Assembly: GCF_039555335.1 (NCBI RefSeq) | Contig: NC_092631.1 | Coordinates: 15,166,305 to 15,230,304, forward strand | Direction of reading: 5' to 3' | DNA: 64,000 nt | Source of the DNA: Amphiura filiformis | Lineage: Eukaryota > Echinodermata > Ophiuroidea > Amphilepidida > Amphiuridae | Shown: piece after piece, positions 1 to 11,903 of the stretch | Position numbering within the stretch: position 1 is the first letter of the stretch | How the letters are laid out: each line of letters opens with the position of its first letter | The notes under the pieces: model-generated | The model's input: only the letters and a program-made list of their open reading frames with translations | Databases searched by the model: none | Told to the model about the DNA's origin: nothing | Program-made: the position numbers and the translations under genes

Positions 1-149
1 CCAGGAAGATCAGTGTTTTCATTGATGGGATTACCCTGCTTAAAGAAAGTATAAATAAATAAATAACAAATAATGCTGAGTACCATATTTCTTCTCACCT
101 TAAAACATGTGAGTACTAAAAACATTTTGTAAAAAATTTGCCAACTTAC

Positions 150-413
150 ATGTAGTTGCCATGACTGTGCCACCATCCACTGGTGCTCCTCCGCCGCCTA
201 TACCTGTCAAACTAACGGAATAGTCCTGACCTGGGGTCAGATTCAGGTAGGCATGAGCAATGGTGGTGGGATCAGTAATAATGACTGTCTGTTGTGCAAT
301 ATGTCCAGACTGGTCGGTGAGGGTCAGTAATATGTAGGATGAAGCACCTGGGATTTGGGTCCAGTCTACTTGGATTATGTCTGTTGTTATTGTACCTAGA
401 CTCAGATTGTTCA
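150..413 (-). CDS. Gene C FN3 exon
   Basis: A 264-nt exon (88 codons), phase 1 to 1, with donor GTAAGTTGG and acceptor TTTTGTTAG. It contains IIQVDWTQIPGASSYILLTL (B-C strands with Trp) and LTPGQDYSVSLTGIG (E-F strands), so it is a whole unsplit FN3 domain. The pyrimidine tract of its acceptor overlaps the end of a transposon starting near 428. Confidence 0.85.
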
Positions 414-3400
414 CTAACAAAATTAAACGTAAAAACTCGATAGTTAGCATACCATAGAATTCCGTCTAGAAGCATATATGCCTCTAAACGAGGTTTTTTT
501 TAACGAAAGATATGAAAGGCCAATACCCTTCTCAAAAACATTGCAATAGATTGGTCTTACAAATATACATGTTTGTACAGCCGCCTTTATCAGTAATATA
601 GTTGTTCAAACTCCAAATAACGTTTTTGTTGAGAGTGTCTGCCTCTTGTCTCTAAAAACCTCGTTTAGAGGCATATATGGTCGAATCCAACCAAAAGTGT
701 CCACGGGCCAAAAATAAAAGTCCGAAATAAAAATGTCTCCACAATATTTTCCTTTTGTCCATTGATTGATGACATATTGGCCATATAGGAACCAAAATTG
801 CCATTACTAATCTTGAAAAATAAATCCAGGATGTGTGATAGTAAATGTGATATCAAAACCCAATGTTACCTACGAATACCACTAGGATGCTTTCACTATC
901 GCAATACTAATCAACCTAAAACAAATGGAATATCCCCATTAACGTTTTTTCTTTTTATGTAGACCACAGGGTGTCAGGAAAATGCTAGCTCAACCAGAAA
1001 ATATTTGTTTTTATTTTTATAACGCGATCAATATGATCTTAGTCAATTTATGCTAGCTTATTTTTGAAAATGAAGTTTAGGTCAGTTTCTGTATTTTATT
1101 TATCAAATGAGTATGAATCAATTGACACATTGTATAAGAACGAGTAGGATATATGTTTTCAAGAATATTAGGAATTATACGCATAACGCTTTATACAATG
1201 AAAAGGTGAAGAAACCCGGGTATTCGTAGGTATAACATGAGCGATTTAACAATATCTATATTGAGTTTAGAAGTTTAAATTTTGTTATTATGGTAAATGA
1301 ATTAATAAAATGGTAGTTTTTATATGTCTTTCAGATGGTACGTCCAAATGAATAAATGCTATTACCTTAGATCAAAAATTTTTGATGCTTTTAGCAAGAT
1401 TTTGACCACTTCATTTTGATATACAAGTAGTTAATCAGCAATTTTACAAAATAAATAATTGTTGAATGAATCCGTATATGGGTAATAATAGTGTCCTGGG
1501 GTACCGCTTAAAGTTTTTGACAATTAATTTCCATTGGTAGGGACACTTCATTACACATGTCATGTATTATGCTGTATTCGTAAGTAACATTTCAGTATTT
1601 GTAGGTAAGAATTAGACTTTTGGTGGATATCGCAATCAAAACTTCATTTTATAAAGCACTTTGAATGTATTATTTTATTTATGTGCGTTTATTGATACTT
1701 TAGACCCTATCATGTATTAATATTGTCGGTTCACAGCGGTTGAAAGAGGATTGAAGTAAGAAACAAAGGCACTAAAGTGACTTTAATTTGCTTTTTTAAT
1801 TGCACACAAATCGCTTAAAACCGTTATTGCAGACTTGTGAAGTCCATCTTGGAGTCAGTTACGTCTTGTGGCCTAATTTCGTTTGAGGGCAATTACAATT
1901 GGCTTTATACCAGGGTCCATCACTGTGTTGTCTAGATCATGAGACAATGAGAACAGTCGTTTTTCCATGGTATTCGTAGGTAACCTTAGCGAAAACGTCA
2001 AAAGTTACCGTCGAATAAATCAATTTGGACACAAATTACTCAGAAACCAGAAGGTCGGTAAACATTTAAAATGAAGCACACATGACAGTTGACAAATCTA
2101 AGTATTTATCCCCTTCTAATCTTCTTTGAATCTGATTTTTCTTTCAAATGAGCAGACTTCAGTACATATTTTTCAACAATTAAGCCGTATTCAGTTTTGC
2201 ATGGTGGGCATGTATGTGAATTCGCAACTTTCATTGACATATGATTTGATAGCAAACATACAGGCCTTCGTTATGTACCAATATGTGCATTGGCATGAAT
2301 CGCGGTGTTTTACATTACTGTCATGATGTCAAATTGTATTCGTAGGTAACATTCGGTTACCGAAATTTACCTACGAATACTTGCTATTGAAACTTGGTAG
2401 AAATAAAGAGTGTATTACCCTGCACCTATTGCTTAACTATTGTTTACTATTCTCTCACTTTGTGGAAATGGCACAGCTTTTAACATGTATTCGGAGGTAT
2501 GCATATTTTTTACCAAACCTACCTTTGTGCCATTTAGAATTTCTGGCAGCCAAATACAATAATAAAGATGTCCGAATGCAATGCATTTCAGTATTGGACA
2601 TATCAAAGCTTGTATCAATTAAGCATTTATTAGTGATTTCCATTTTTAAAGATATATCTAGTGCTATGAAAAATTGTATTCGTAGGTAATGTAAAAAAAT
2701 GCCACTCAAAACATTATCACAAAAAATTCATAATTATGTACAAATATGTAAAAAATTGAACAGGTAATCTTTGAATACACACCTTTCAGGAAATCAATTT
2801 AGATTCAATCCAATGACTTCTTTTCATAACTGATTTAGATGTTTTAAAAAATACTTCAAGAAATATTTTGAAAAAATGGGTAAAAATAGCATGTTTTGGG
2901 GTCTCTGTGTCTAAGTTTTTCACAGAAGGGGTCTTATTATATATGGCGCGAGCGTATGATCAAGGCGAATAAACACAATACAAAAACGAATGCCAATTGA
3001 TTAATACTTTTAAGTTATGGCCCTGAACATGCCATGTACACTTTTCGTTGGATTCGACCATATATGCTTGTAGAAGGAATTTTACGGTATGTGCTTAATA
3101 TCAAGCGCTTTTAAAACATGCAAACATGAAACAATATAGTAGAATAGCAATTATATTTTAATCACGGTTTCAAATATTTTTCTAGGACAAGACTCCCGTT
3201 TTAGTGTTTGGGGGTTAGTAAACTGAACTGTCAAAAACAATTAAATTTCCATGTTTGCTATTGTTGGCAATATTAAAATGTTTAAAGAAAGAAAGGCATT
3301 GTTTTTGTCAAAAATAACACAAATTTGACCACAAATATAAATAAACGCTGAGACATTTTAAGGTTAAAACAGCTCAACAAAGGTGGTTTTATGAGCTGGA

Positions 3401-6400
3401 AGTTTTGTTCTAATACCAAAAGGCAGCACTCTCCATACTTTAAATTCCTGAGAAAATGTAAAAAAATACAGTAATACCTCATTTCAGCATCTTATTTCAC
3501 TTAATAAATCAACTCATTTTCAGCTAGTGACTGTAGACCATTTTTATGCTAATGCTGTTAGTTGTAAACAAGTGTGCGATATCATTTTTACATGTGTTGT
3601 TTGAAAGACAAAAGAGTGATCATAGAGAAAATAATGATAATATGGGGTCACAATACAACTTTCATTACTTATTGACTGCCCCTCGTACTTAACCCATGAA
3701 GACAATACAGTTCTATTCTATTGGGTGAAAGTGTATGCGTGAAGAGGGTACACCAGTAAATACAAATCTCCTATACCCTTGGGAAAAAAATCAGTGTTTC
3801 GAAAAGTGAGAATGTGAAAGAGAAGTGCCATGTGACTTAATATAATACATTAGAAAAGGCTTAAAATCAAACTAGGCCCTGATTCATATTTATTCCTCAT
3901 TTAGGCCTGGAAATAAGATTGTACATGAAAAATGAGCAGGAGCCGACTTTTTAAGAAGATTTGGCTAAAAGTTTTACGTATACATGTGAGCTGGCGTAAG
4001 CGGTGTGGGCTACAGGGTGCAGCAATTCTGCGAAAAGTCATCAAACTGGGACAAGGATAATGATAATAATAAGTGGTTCTTATAAGGCACAGAATCTTCA
4101 GAGGAATTCAGAGCTGGCAAAAACATGAAAATGACAAATAAACAAAAAAGCAATAAATTCTGTGAATCTGGAAAAGCTTGGCAAAAGAGATGGGTTTTAA
4201 GCTGGCATTTAAATTGGCAAAGTTTGGGGATGTTATAAAGGTTGCTTGGAACTGAGTTCCAAACAGCTGGAGCAGCAAAATAAAATGAGCGTTCACCGGC
4301 TGATTTGAGGTTAACCCAAGGAGTTTTAAGTAATTGTTTAGAGGATGATTGAAGGGATTGGGAAAGTTGATAAGTACAAATCAAAGATGCCAGGTATGGT
4401 GGAGAAGTGCCATCGAAGCGACAAAAAAACAAAACAGATTTGACTGGCAGCCACTAAAGCTCAAGGAAGATTGGTGTAATATGCATGCTTTCCTTTTTTG
4501 GTAATAAGGTGGGCAGCACTATTATTTTGAATTTGTGGGAGACGGTTGAGTTCATCAGCAGTGATACCAGCCAAGATGGAATTGCAGAAATCAAGCCCCG
4601 AAAGAATTATTGAATTGACCAGACAATATGCCAGGGAATATGCATGGATAGTTTCACTGTGTTCAAGATTAAAAGTTTTATTGAGATTTTTTACATTTGA
4701 CGATATCAGAATGGGAATTTTGGGATAAAAAATATAAACTTTGGAAAAAAGGAGATTTACTCAATCCAGTGGGAATAACATGAAAAATGCAGGTGATTTT
4801 ACTAATGCTTTGAGACAAACTATGAAATTAAGACGTCATAAAATAATTACATGAGTTAATCATACTCGAGTTAATCATACTCCAAGTATAAATGCTAGTT
4901 TCACACATCCATTTGTCTACCTATCACATCAGTCATCATTCCAAGTTTATTAAAGTTTGTCCAGCTTGTTACTGTAAATTCACATAAGCGCATGCCAGTC
5001 ACGCATAACACAACACGCAACTCGCGGTTGTTTGATGTGATCAGTTATTTATTTTTCTAATAAAACATATGTTCAATTCTAGACCTTTACAATGCCAACA
5101 GCTCACACTACACATATTTTTTTTAGCTATTTTTAACATTGTTGTTTCTAAATCGAATTTCACCTTTTTCTGCTTTTTGTGATAATTCTTATTCTATAAA
5201 CTGTACATTTGTGTGCAAATTTAGGGCGCTATTTACATATATATTTTAAATTTATATTATAGCCAAATAATATGAGTTATTCCTTATATTTCATAATTAA
5301 GTATTTTGAAAATCTCCAATTCTTATTCACTCATGCACGTACAAGGGGGGCTTGTCAGCATGCTTGCAGCGCAACCGCAAAAAAGTATTGACTTCACTAC
5401 TTTTCCTTGTTTTTTATCTTCAATTCCATTTTTCTTTTCATTCCATATAGATCAGTATTTTTATATATGCCTTAAGCCTGGCTTGAGCCTGGTTCCACCA
5501 GGACTCAAGTGTTTCCACACAGAGCAACCATTTAAAGCCATATTATAACATTTTCAAACAAAATAGATTAGCATTTTTTGCCATAAAATGTTAGCTTTTA
5601 CTGTCAGATATATCCCTTTTATTTTTGAGCCGAACAACTACAGCAAAGCAAAGAAAATTGGAATTTACTACCAGCGCACATGTCGCCAATACGTACCACT
5701 CCTTCGGTCATGTTGTGGTACGACCCTTTGTTGTGTATATCACCGTCCCGCACACCGTGTATGCGTACTGTGTGTTATGAACATCGTGTATGCGTTCGAC
5801 TAATAATTCCATCGTAATAATAAAGCGCCGGTTCCTGCGTTTTATTCAAAATCTCGGATTTTGACAAAACTACAGCACCTAGAGTCTTGATTTTTGCAGG
5901 GTATATTGGTTTAATAAAGTACAATTTAATTGTGTAAAAAAAGGAATTTTAAAAATTCAGTGAGGGCGTCTTCCTCAGCAAATGTTATAATATGGCTTTA
6001 AGGGTTGACAAAGTATTGTTGGTCATATCTAAATCAATATATTATTGAAAAATAACACTTTTATGTTTTGCAAAAGTTCATTCTACTAATCATGAAGTTT
6101 GAAAATTTGCTTGATTTATTGTTGTTCATGAGTTATGCATGTTTTACAAAAGTGTTGTTGTTTCAGCCCTCTTTACAACATAACTCAAGAACCACAGGAC
6201 CTACAAACATATCAATGCAATTTTGCCAAAGCTCACAACCATTTGCAAGATGCTGTGAACTACCAAATCCCAACAGTTTGAAATAGTTACTAACCTTAAG
6301 GGATCTAAAATGAGCGTTTATTATGTTTCGATAGTATTTTTGTGGGACATGAGAGCACCTCAGACCTATCGAATTGCATTCTGAATACTGAAGCATGTCT

Positions 6401-7154
6401 TTCTGATATCAAATAATTTTCATTTTTGAAAATCACAATATAATACAAATTTTATGACAAATTATAAAAATTTGATATTTTTCAAATTTTTGATATATAA
6501 CAGTCCTCGAAGTAAATTATATAAATCTAATGTTATATTCTTAAAGTGTATGTAGCAGGAAAAAAGCCGACGGTCAATTGAAAATTTTGACCTTTCATAT
6601 TGAAGATATGGATTTTTTCCCAAAAAGACCTAATTTTTTTGGTGTTTTGGGAAAAAAATCCATATCTTCAATAATGAAAGGTCAAAATTTTTGATTGATC
6701 GTCGGCTTTTCATCCCACCTACATACACTTTAAGTATAAATCATCAGATTTCTAAAGTTTACTTCAAGTACTGTTAAATATCAAAATATCAATTTTAATG
6801 ATTTGCCATAAAATGTGTATTAAATTGCGAATTTCAAAAATCAAAATTATTTGATATCAGAATGACATTCTTCGTATTCAGAATGCAATTCGATATGTCT
6901 GATGTGCTCTAATGTCCCAAAATAAATACTGTCCAAACGTTCATACCCCAGCCCTTAAACAAACACATTAAATATCTCATTTGTTTCCAACTGACAGTGT
7001 TTACAATTAGGGCACATACAAGCACAAGCAAAAATGCAACAAAATAAAAACTATTAAAACCTATAAACTTACCTTGTGCCAAGCATAACCAAATGAAACA
7101 TAAATAGGCAATTAAAACAGGCAGCAGTATGCTCTTCCTTTTGATGAAATACAT
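150..7154 (-). CDS. Gene C: paralogous FN3 receptor-like gene (5' part; continues left of window)
   Basis: Two exons are visible, 7073-7154 (signal peptide) and 150-413 (FN3); both use phase 1 and join in frame. The signal peptide matches that of gene A in 17 or more of its 27 residues, and the promoter upstream is shared. The 6.7-kb intron between them holds transposons at 481-671, 447-3092, 4010-4432, 5536-5997 and 6300-6954. I could not find a counterpart of the split FN3-1 of gene A in this interval; a LINE fragment occupies the expected region. The EGF, transmembrane and tail exons, if present, lie beyond the left edge. A transposon-damaged gene cannot be excluded, but both visible exons are intact. 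Confidence 0.75.
481..671. mobile_element. 191-bp hAT-like MITE with 8-bp target duplication
   Basis: The ends are CCTCTAAACGAGGTTTTT and its inverse. It is flanked by the direct repeat CATATATG (473-480 and 672-679). It is nested in the left arm of the 2.6-kb element; the right arm keeps the uninterrupted empty site. An 8-bp duplication is typical of hAT elements. Confidence 0.8.
866..2690. repeat. Dispersed 15-bp motif GTATTCGTAGGTAAC
   Basis: Exact or near copies start at 866 (reverse), 1220, 1573, 1595, 1970, 2336, 2366 (reverse) and 2676. Main spacings are about 340-400 bp. The 2336/2366 pair forms an inverted repeat. Confidence 0.7.
4010..4432 (-). mobile_element. LINE reverse-transcriptase C-terminal fragment
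   Basis: The minus-strand translation contains GTSPPYLASLI, GERSFYFAAPAVWNSVP and FKCQLKTHLF, the hallmark C-terminal tail of CR1/L2-type LINE polymerases (GxRSFxxAAPxxWNSLP, FKxxLKTHLF). It is 5'-truncated and sits in intron 1 of gene C. The region 4441-4730 beside it resembles 3'-terminal retroelement sequence but has no clear coding. Confidence 0.75.
5536..5997. mobile_element. TTAA-flanked inverted-repeat element, family 1, copy 1
   Basis: Ends AGCCATATTATAACATTT and its inverse, flanked on both sides by TTAA. A second copy lies at 28659-29105 in the opposite orientation and an end fragment at 22814-22839. TTAA target sites are typical of piggyBac-type transposition. No transposase is seen. 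Confidence 0.75.
6300..6954. mobile_element. TTAA-flanked foldback element, family 2, copy 1
   Basis: Nearly the whole 655 bp folds on itself. Ends are GGG...CCC, flanked by TTAA (6296-6299, 6955-6958). The core repeats AAGCCGACGGTCAATTGAAA in inverted form. A copy lies at 10267-10930. It is in intron 1 of gene C and absent from gene A. Confidence 0.8.
7073..7154 (-). CDS. Gene C exon 1: start codon and signal peptide
   Basis: An 82-nt coding part starting at the ATG and ending in phase 1 at GTAAGTTTATA, the same donor context as gene A. It encodes IKRKS followed by a hydrophobic core and LCLAQ. The end of a TTAA foldback element lies only about 115 bp into intron 1. Confidence 0.82.
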
Positions 7155-7159
7155 CGCTA

Positions 7160-7385
7160 TCTGCTTATGTTGTCATAAATGACTACCACAAAGTTGTCGT
7201 AGAGAGACCCCACTTCCTTTTATCCGCATTTACCTATGCAGTCATCAACCTTTTCATTGGTATAAATACTGTATTGAGAGTTACTACTACTTATATATGG
7301 CAGACCAAGGCCCCAGATGACACCTTTTAGTTCAAGTAGTCTTCTTTCCAGCCCGAAAAGGCACCCAAATACGGTGAATTTAGTT
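7160..7385 (-). promoter_or_regulatory. Gene C core promoter and 5'UTR
   Basis: A GATAAAAGG box (minus strand, 7216-7224) sits about 65 nt upstream of the ATG, followed by CTCTACGACAACTTTGTGG. The block is conserved with the gene A promoter at 40735-40960. A second upstream match (AGATGACACCTTTTAG, plus-strand sense) is also retained. Confidence 0.6.
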
Positions 7386-7785
7386 AGAAATCTACCAATG
7401 CTTTTTTGCCTTTATCAGGGACTTTATTATTGTGAATTAATCCAGGCAACAGCCCAACCCAAATAAACAAAAGGTCCACCTTTTAAAAATATGTTTAAAT
7501 ATGCCCCCGAAGGTTGTAATTACGGTACATACAATGTAAAAAAGAAACATTTTTATGATATGAAGAGAACACCAACTGCTTTAAGTGAAATTTCAAAAAC
7601 ATATCCAAAAAGTTCATGCCAACATTTACCATGCGGGCCAATGTTTTATTTTTGAAGTCCCTGCTATTATAATAAATCCTGTTTAGTGGTAGTAGTGGCC
7701 CACCTTTAAACATCCAGCCATTTAAGTAGCCCAATGATGTGGCAAACATGGCAATCCTACATTATTCTGCTTGGGAATTTAACAT

Positions 7786-8430
7786 CATTGGGAATCATCA
7801 TGAAATCCCCGTGACAAAATCATGCAATTTTACATTGAAACTTATTTGTCTTGTCAGTGATTCTCACACTTGTCTTAATATATATTAACCATAGGCATAG
7901 TGATAGTGAAGTCAACTAAACAAAGACAAATATATCGACTGCTCAGTGCCAGAAGTGGGTAAGAGCAATAGCTGCCATGTGTAGATGAGTACAATACAGT
8001 ACAATATACTGTGTGTAAATTGTCAAATGTTCACAGGGCAGCTATTGCACTTCTGGCACTGAGCAGTTGATATGAGATGCCAAGAGGTGAACTCTATCAC
8101 AATATATAACATCATGGGAACCATCATGAAATCCCCGTTACAAAATCATGCCATTTTACATTGAAACTTATTTGTCTTGTCAGTGATTCTCACACTTATC
8201 TTAATCAACCATAGGCATAGTGATAGTGAAGTCAACTAAACAAAGTCAAATATATCGATTGCTCAGTGCCAGAAGTGGGTAAGAGCAATAGCTGCCATGT
8301 GTATCTGCCAAGCCGTGCAGATAAGTACAATATACTGTGTGTAAATTGTCAAATGATCACAGGGCAGCTATTGCACTTACCCACTTCGATGTTAGATGCC
8401 GAGTGAACTCAATCACAATATTTGGCTCGA
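7786..8430. repeat. Two direct copies of a ~320-bp unit upstream of gene C
   Basis: The sequence from GGGAATCATCATGAAATCCC through the CTCAGTGCCAGAAGTGGGTA foldback occurs twice (about 7786-8105 and 8106-8430). The gene A upstream region carries one copy (about 41830-42140) and 26462-26540 a fragment. The foldback arms are inverted copies of GGCAGCTATTGCACTTCTGG. Confidence 0.7.
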
Positions 8431-8493
8431 TCTGATCCAATCATGAAAGGAGACATTCTTGAAGATGTTCATCAGGACTGTTCATGGTAAACT

Positions 8494-8794
8494 GGTATTT
8501 GTAATTTCATACAACTAGTCCAAATATTTCCACTTACTTGCAGACGTTTCGGAAACTCAGTTTCCTTTATCGATGCTATTGTTGCAGTGACGATCTGTGT
8601 ACAGCAGATGATTTTTGCTGCTTAGCAACCGAGTTGCCAGTTGATTTTTCAGCTATCAGATCGTCAAAGACGTGACTCAAGTTGTATTGCCCCTCATCTC
8701 GGCAAAAATAGCATTGATAAAGGAAACTGAGTTTCTGAAACGTCTGCAAGTAAGTGAAAATATTTGGACTAGTTGTATGAAATTACAAATACCA
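8494..8794 (-). mobile_element. Penelope-like element 3' end with inverted flanks
   Basis: Arms of about 85 bp are inverted (TGGTATTTGTAATTTCATAC and its reverse). Between them, the minus strand encodes DEGQYNLSHVFDDL, a Penelope-like C-terminal signature also seen at 23747-25313 and 49618-50454. Each arm carries a hairpin followed by GAAACGTC pointing outward. Confidence 0.7.
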
Positions 8795-9029
8795 ATGAAA
8801 GGAGACAATTTTGAAAATTGAGTTATCATCACCAATTTGCCTCACGGTAACCAAGCATACTGTTAAGCCCTCCCCCGGGGTTGTCTTGGCCTGCACACAC
8901 AGAGGCGGATTTAAGGGGGATGCCCCCTATTTTTTGCAGAGCGGCGCAGCGCCCCGTAATTTTTGCAGAGCGGAGCCTGACTTTGTGTGGGTGCCGAGCC
9001 GCCCCGGCAGCCCCCCATCTATTGGCATC

Positions 9030-9330
9030 TCAGAAGTAGATGGAAAGGACTATCAAATACAGTACCTGGGACATAGAAGAGCAGTGGGAGCCTTACCAGA
9101 TTGTACAAATATTGATCCTCGTCTGCGGCGCTCTGTCAGATCCCACGACCAAGCTGTCAAAATATCAAGATCTAACCTGGTCAGCCACCAGAAGTCATTC
9201 CTTCCATCCTCAGCTCACCTATGGAATGCTCTACCTGCATGGTCCAATTACCTCTAATCAGAATCGGCTGAGCTTCAAGCGGGAGGTTAACAACTATCTT
9301 GGTGCCAACCCGTCAGCACTATCGTACTGC
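9030..9330 (+). mobile_element. LINE reverse-transcriptase C-terminal fragment, frameshifted
   Basis: One frame gives LRRSVRSHDQ, SFLPSSAHLWNALP; the next frame continues NRLSFKREVNNYL. Together they match the end of a LINE polymerase with one frameshift near 9250. Confidence 0.65.
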
Positions 9331-10079
9331 AGCTGTTAGTGCCTTGCATAGTTCAGACATAAAAAAAAATCCTGGATCCGCCCCTGACACTGAAAGCCAT
9401 CCTAGCAAATAGCCCTCTGTGCTGGGCCTTTTTTACAATATTTTTTAGTTGTTAAAAAAAAAGTTGAAATTCTTTTTTGCCTAGTGAAAAATTGTCAATA
9501 GACAAAAGCCTTTTTTTGCCTGATTGACTGATACCCTTATATACCAGCATACTTGGTTGCGAAGTTATCAGCCGATTTTCTTATGTATTTTATTGTTTTT
9601 ATGCTGCCTATTTTTGCCCCATATTTTTTGCCTTACTACTTTTGACCGGGCTTTTGACCTGATTAGATCGGAACACTGGGATGGCTTGTTTTGGTTGATA
9701 TGGTTGTGTTTGACATGGGTGTGAAATTGGTTTCAGTATATTGTGCTGACAGAAACAATGTCTTCTTCCTTCTATTGTGCAATCAACTAAACATAAATTC
9801 ATCAAAGTTATCAGAATTTCTTGTGCCAATTTTCTATGTATTTTATTGTTTTTATGCTGCTTATTTCTGCCCCAGATTTAGCCTTATTCAATTTAACAAT
9901 GCCACAGCAATTGAGTCTAATCAGTTTCCTGTATAGTGGCCAAACTTTAGTATTTTGAACAAATGCATTTTGTTTAAAGACAAGGAATACCTGTACCAAA
10001 ATGAATAATAGTAAATCATCCTAAGTTTTCTGGTAAAGGGATCGGATAGCGATGTGTGCAGTGAGTGCACATCAGACAC

Positions 10080-10262
10080 ACCAAATTGCATTCTGAATTT
10101 TGATTTTTTTTGAAATTTGCGATATAATACAAATTTTATGGCAAATTATTAAAAATTAATATTGTTGACATTTAGGAGTCCTCAAAGTAAACTTTATAAC
10201 GCTATAATGGTATGTATAAAAAGTGTAGCTGACCATCATTTGAAAATTTTGACCTTTCTTAT
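10080..10262. mobile_element. Older diverged relative of TTAA foldback family 2
   Basis: It shares ATAATACAAATTTTATG, CAGT/GAGTCCTC and TTTGACCTTTC in the same order as family 2 but is diverged. It is cut off by the copy inserted at 10267. Confidence 0.5.
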
Positions 10263-10266
10263 TTAA

Positions 10267-10930
10267 GGGATCTAAAATGAGCGTTTATTGGGTTTCGACA
10301 GTATTTTTTTGTGGGACATGAGAGCACCTCAGACCTATCGAATTGCATTCTGAATACTGAAGCATGTCTTTCTGATACCAAATAATTTTCATTTTTTGAA
10401 AATCACAATATAATACAAATTTTATGACAAATTATAAAAATTTGATATTTTTCAAATTTTTGATATATAACAGTCCTCGAAGTAAATTATATAAATCTAA
10501 TGATATACTCTTAAAGTGTATGTAGCAGGGAAAAAAAGCCGACGGTCAATTGAAAATTTTGACCTTTCATATTGAAGATATGGATTTTTTTCCCAAAAAG
10601 ACCTAATTTTTGTTGGTGTTTTGGGAAAAAAAATCCATATCTTCAATACTGAAAGGTCAAAATTTTCAATTGATCGTCGGCTTTTCATCCCACCTACATA
10701 CACTTTAAGTATAAATCATCAGATTTATAAAGTTTACTTCAAGTACTGGTAAATATCAAAAATATCAATTTTAATGATTTGCCATAAAATGTGTATTAAA
10801 TTGCAAATTTCAAAAATCAAAATTATTTGATATCAGAATGACATTCTTCGTATTCAGAATGCAATTCGATATGTCTGATGTGCTCTAATGTCCCAAAATA
10901 AATACTGTCCAAACGTTCATACCCCAGCCC
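10267..10930. mobile_element. TTAA-flanked foldback element, family 2, copy 2
   Basis: A 664-bp copy highly similar to 6300-6954, flanked by TTAA at 10263-10266 and 10931-10934. The high similarity suggests recent activity. Confidence 0.8.
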
Positions 10931-10934
10931 TTAA

Positions 10935-11903
10935 GGGTATACAGATTCCTGGTAAAATAAGTATAAATAAGTAATAAGTATATAACTTCACAAGCAACTT
11001 TACAATAGTGACTGACATCCCCAACCATAATTTCAACTCCTATATCTATGCGTAACCAGGTCAACGGCCTCATCCAGGCCTTTTCTTTAACGCATAAATA
11101 GCGCATATGTACACTTTCACTGACTTTACATACCCCTTCAAGTCCACAGTCCAGAAAGTAAAAACTCTTGAAAATGTATGAGTTTAAATATTCCATGATT
11201 TAATATAGCAATACCCGAAAATGTTCACCTAGAGTGATGAGTCTACATCTAGTATCTGCCTTCAACTAAGCTTTGGTCTCTACACCCCACAACTTTTTAG
11301 ATCTTGAGTGCCCTAGTATTTTTGTGTCAACAACAAACAATTTTAGTTGACCAAAAAGAACAAAAATTCCCAAATAAAAAGTTACCCCTGGGTAATGTGT
11401 TATACCCCTTCAGAGAAAAAATTCACAATTGAAATTAAATATACCCTTTCAGAAAAATGCTCATAGAAAACACTGGCCTTATCTCCACATATTTCTATCA
11501 GAATGGAGATTTTAGCATCAGCAGAAAGCTTTTTTTTTCATCATTCTGGTGAAATTTTGGACTGAAATATGTTCCATTATTTCGGTGATGTCAGATGTAT
11601 AGTGCACATTTGTATCCATTGATTGCTGGTTCAAGCAATAGGGTCATGCCATAGGCTTTGTGTTGTGATCATTTTGATCAGTGGTTTGTAACAAACGCAA
11701 AAAGTATAGCCCAACTGTGGTATACCATGCATACAATTTTATGATCCATTGTGAAACATGTATTACTTCTAATATCAAAAATAATTGCAGTTTACCTCAA
11801 AATTTGGGAATCAGATTATTATGGTACAGGCTTCAATGTGAAGTACAAAAGATAATGTGAAAAAATCTGACCATGTCTGTTAAAAATCATAACCCTGTAA
11901 ATA
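10935..11903. other. Intergenic, no gene seen
   Basis: A/T-rich sequence between genes C and A with no coding signature, domain or splice-bounded exon on either strand. Confidence 0.5.

Larger units (their letters stand above)
447..3092. mobile_element. About 2.6-kb element with long imperfect terminal inverted repeats
   Basis: The left arm (447-480 continuing at 680-700) and the right arm (3041-3092) are inverted copies sharing CATATATGGTCGAATCCAAC. No transposase ORF is visible, so it is non-autonomous. It sits in intron 1 of gene C. Inside are at least eight copies of a 15-bp GTATTCGTAGGTAAC-like motif. The ORFs inside look non-coding. Confidence 0.65.

Noticed and set aside
3282-3482. 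Possible gene C exon after a TTTTCTCAG acceptor
   Set aside because: No FN3 or EGF signature and no matching phase-1 donor.
8811-9257. 148-codon plus-strand ORF
   Set aside because: Its first half is low-similarity repeat sequence and its second half is a frameshifted LINE polymerase end, not a host gene.
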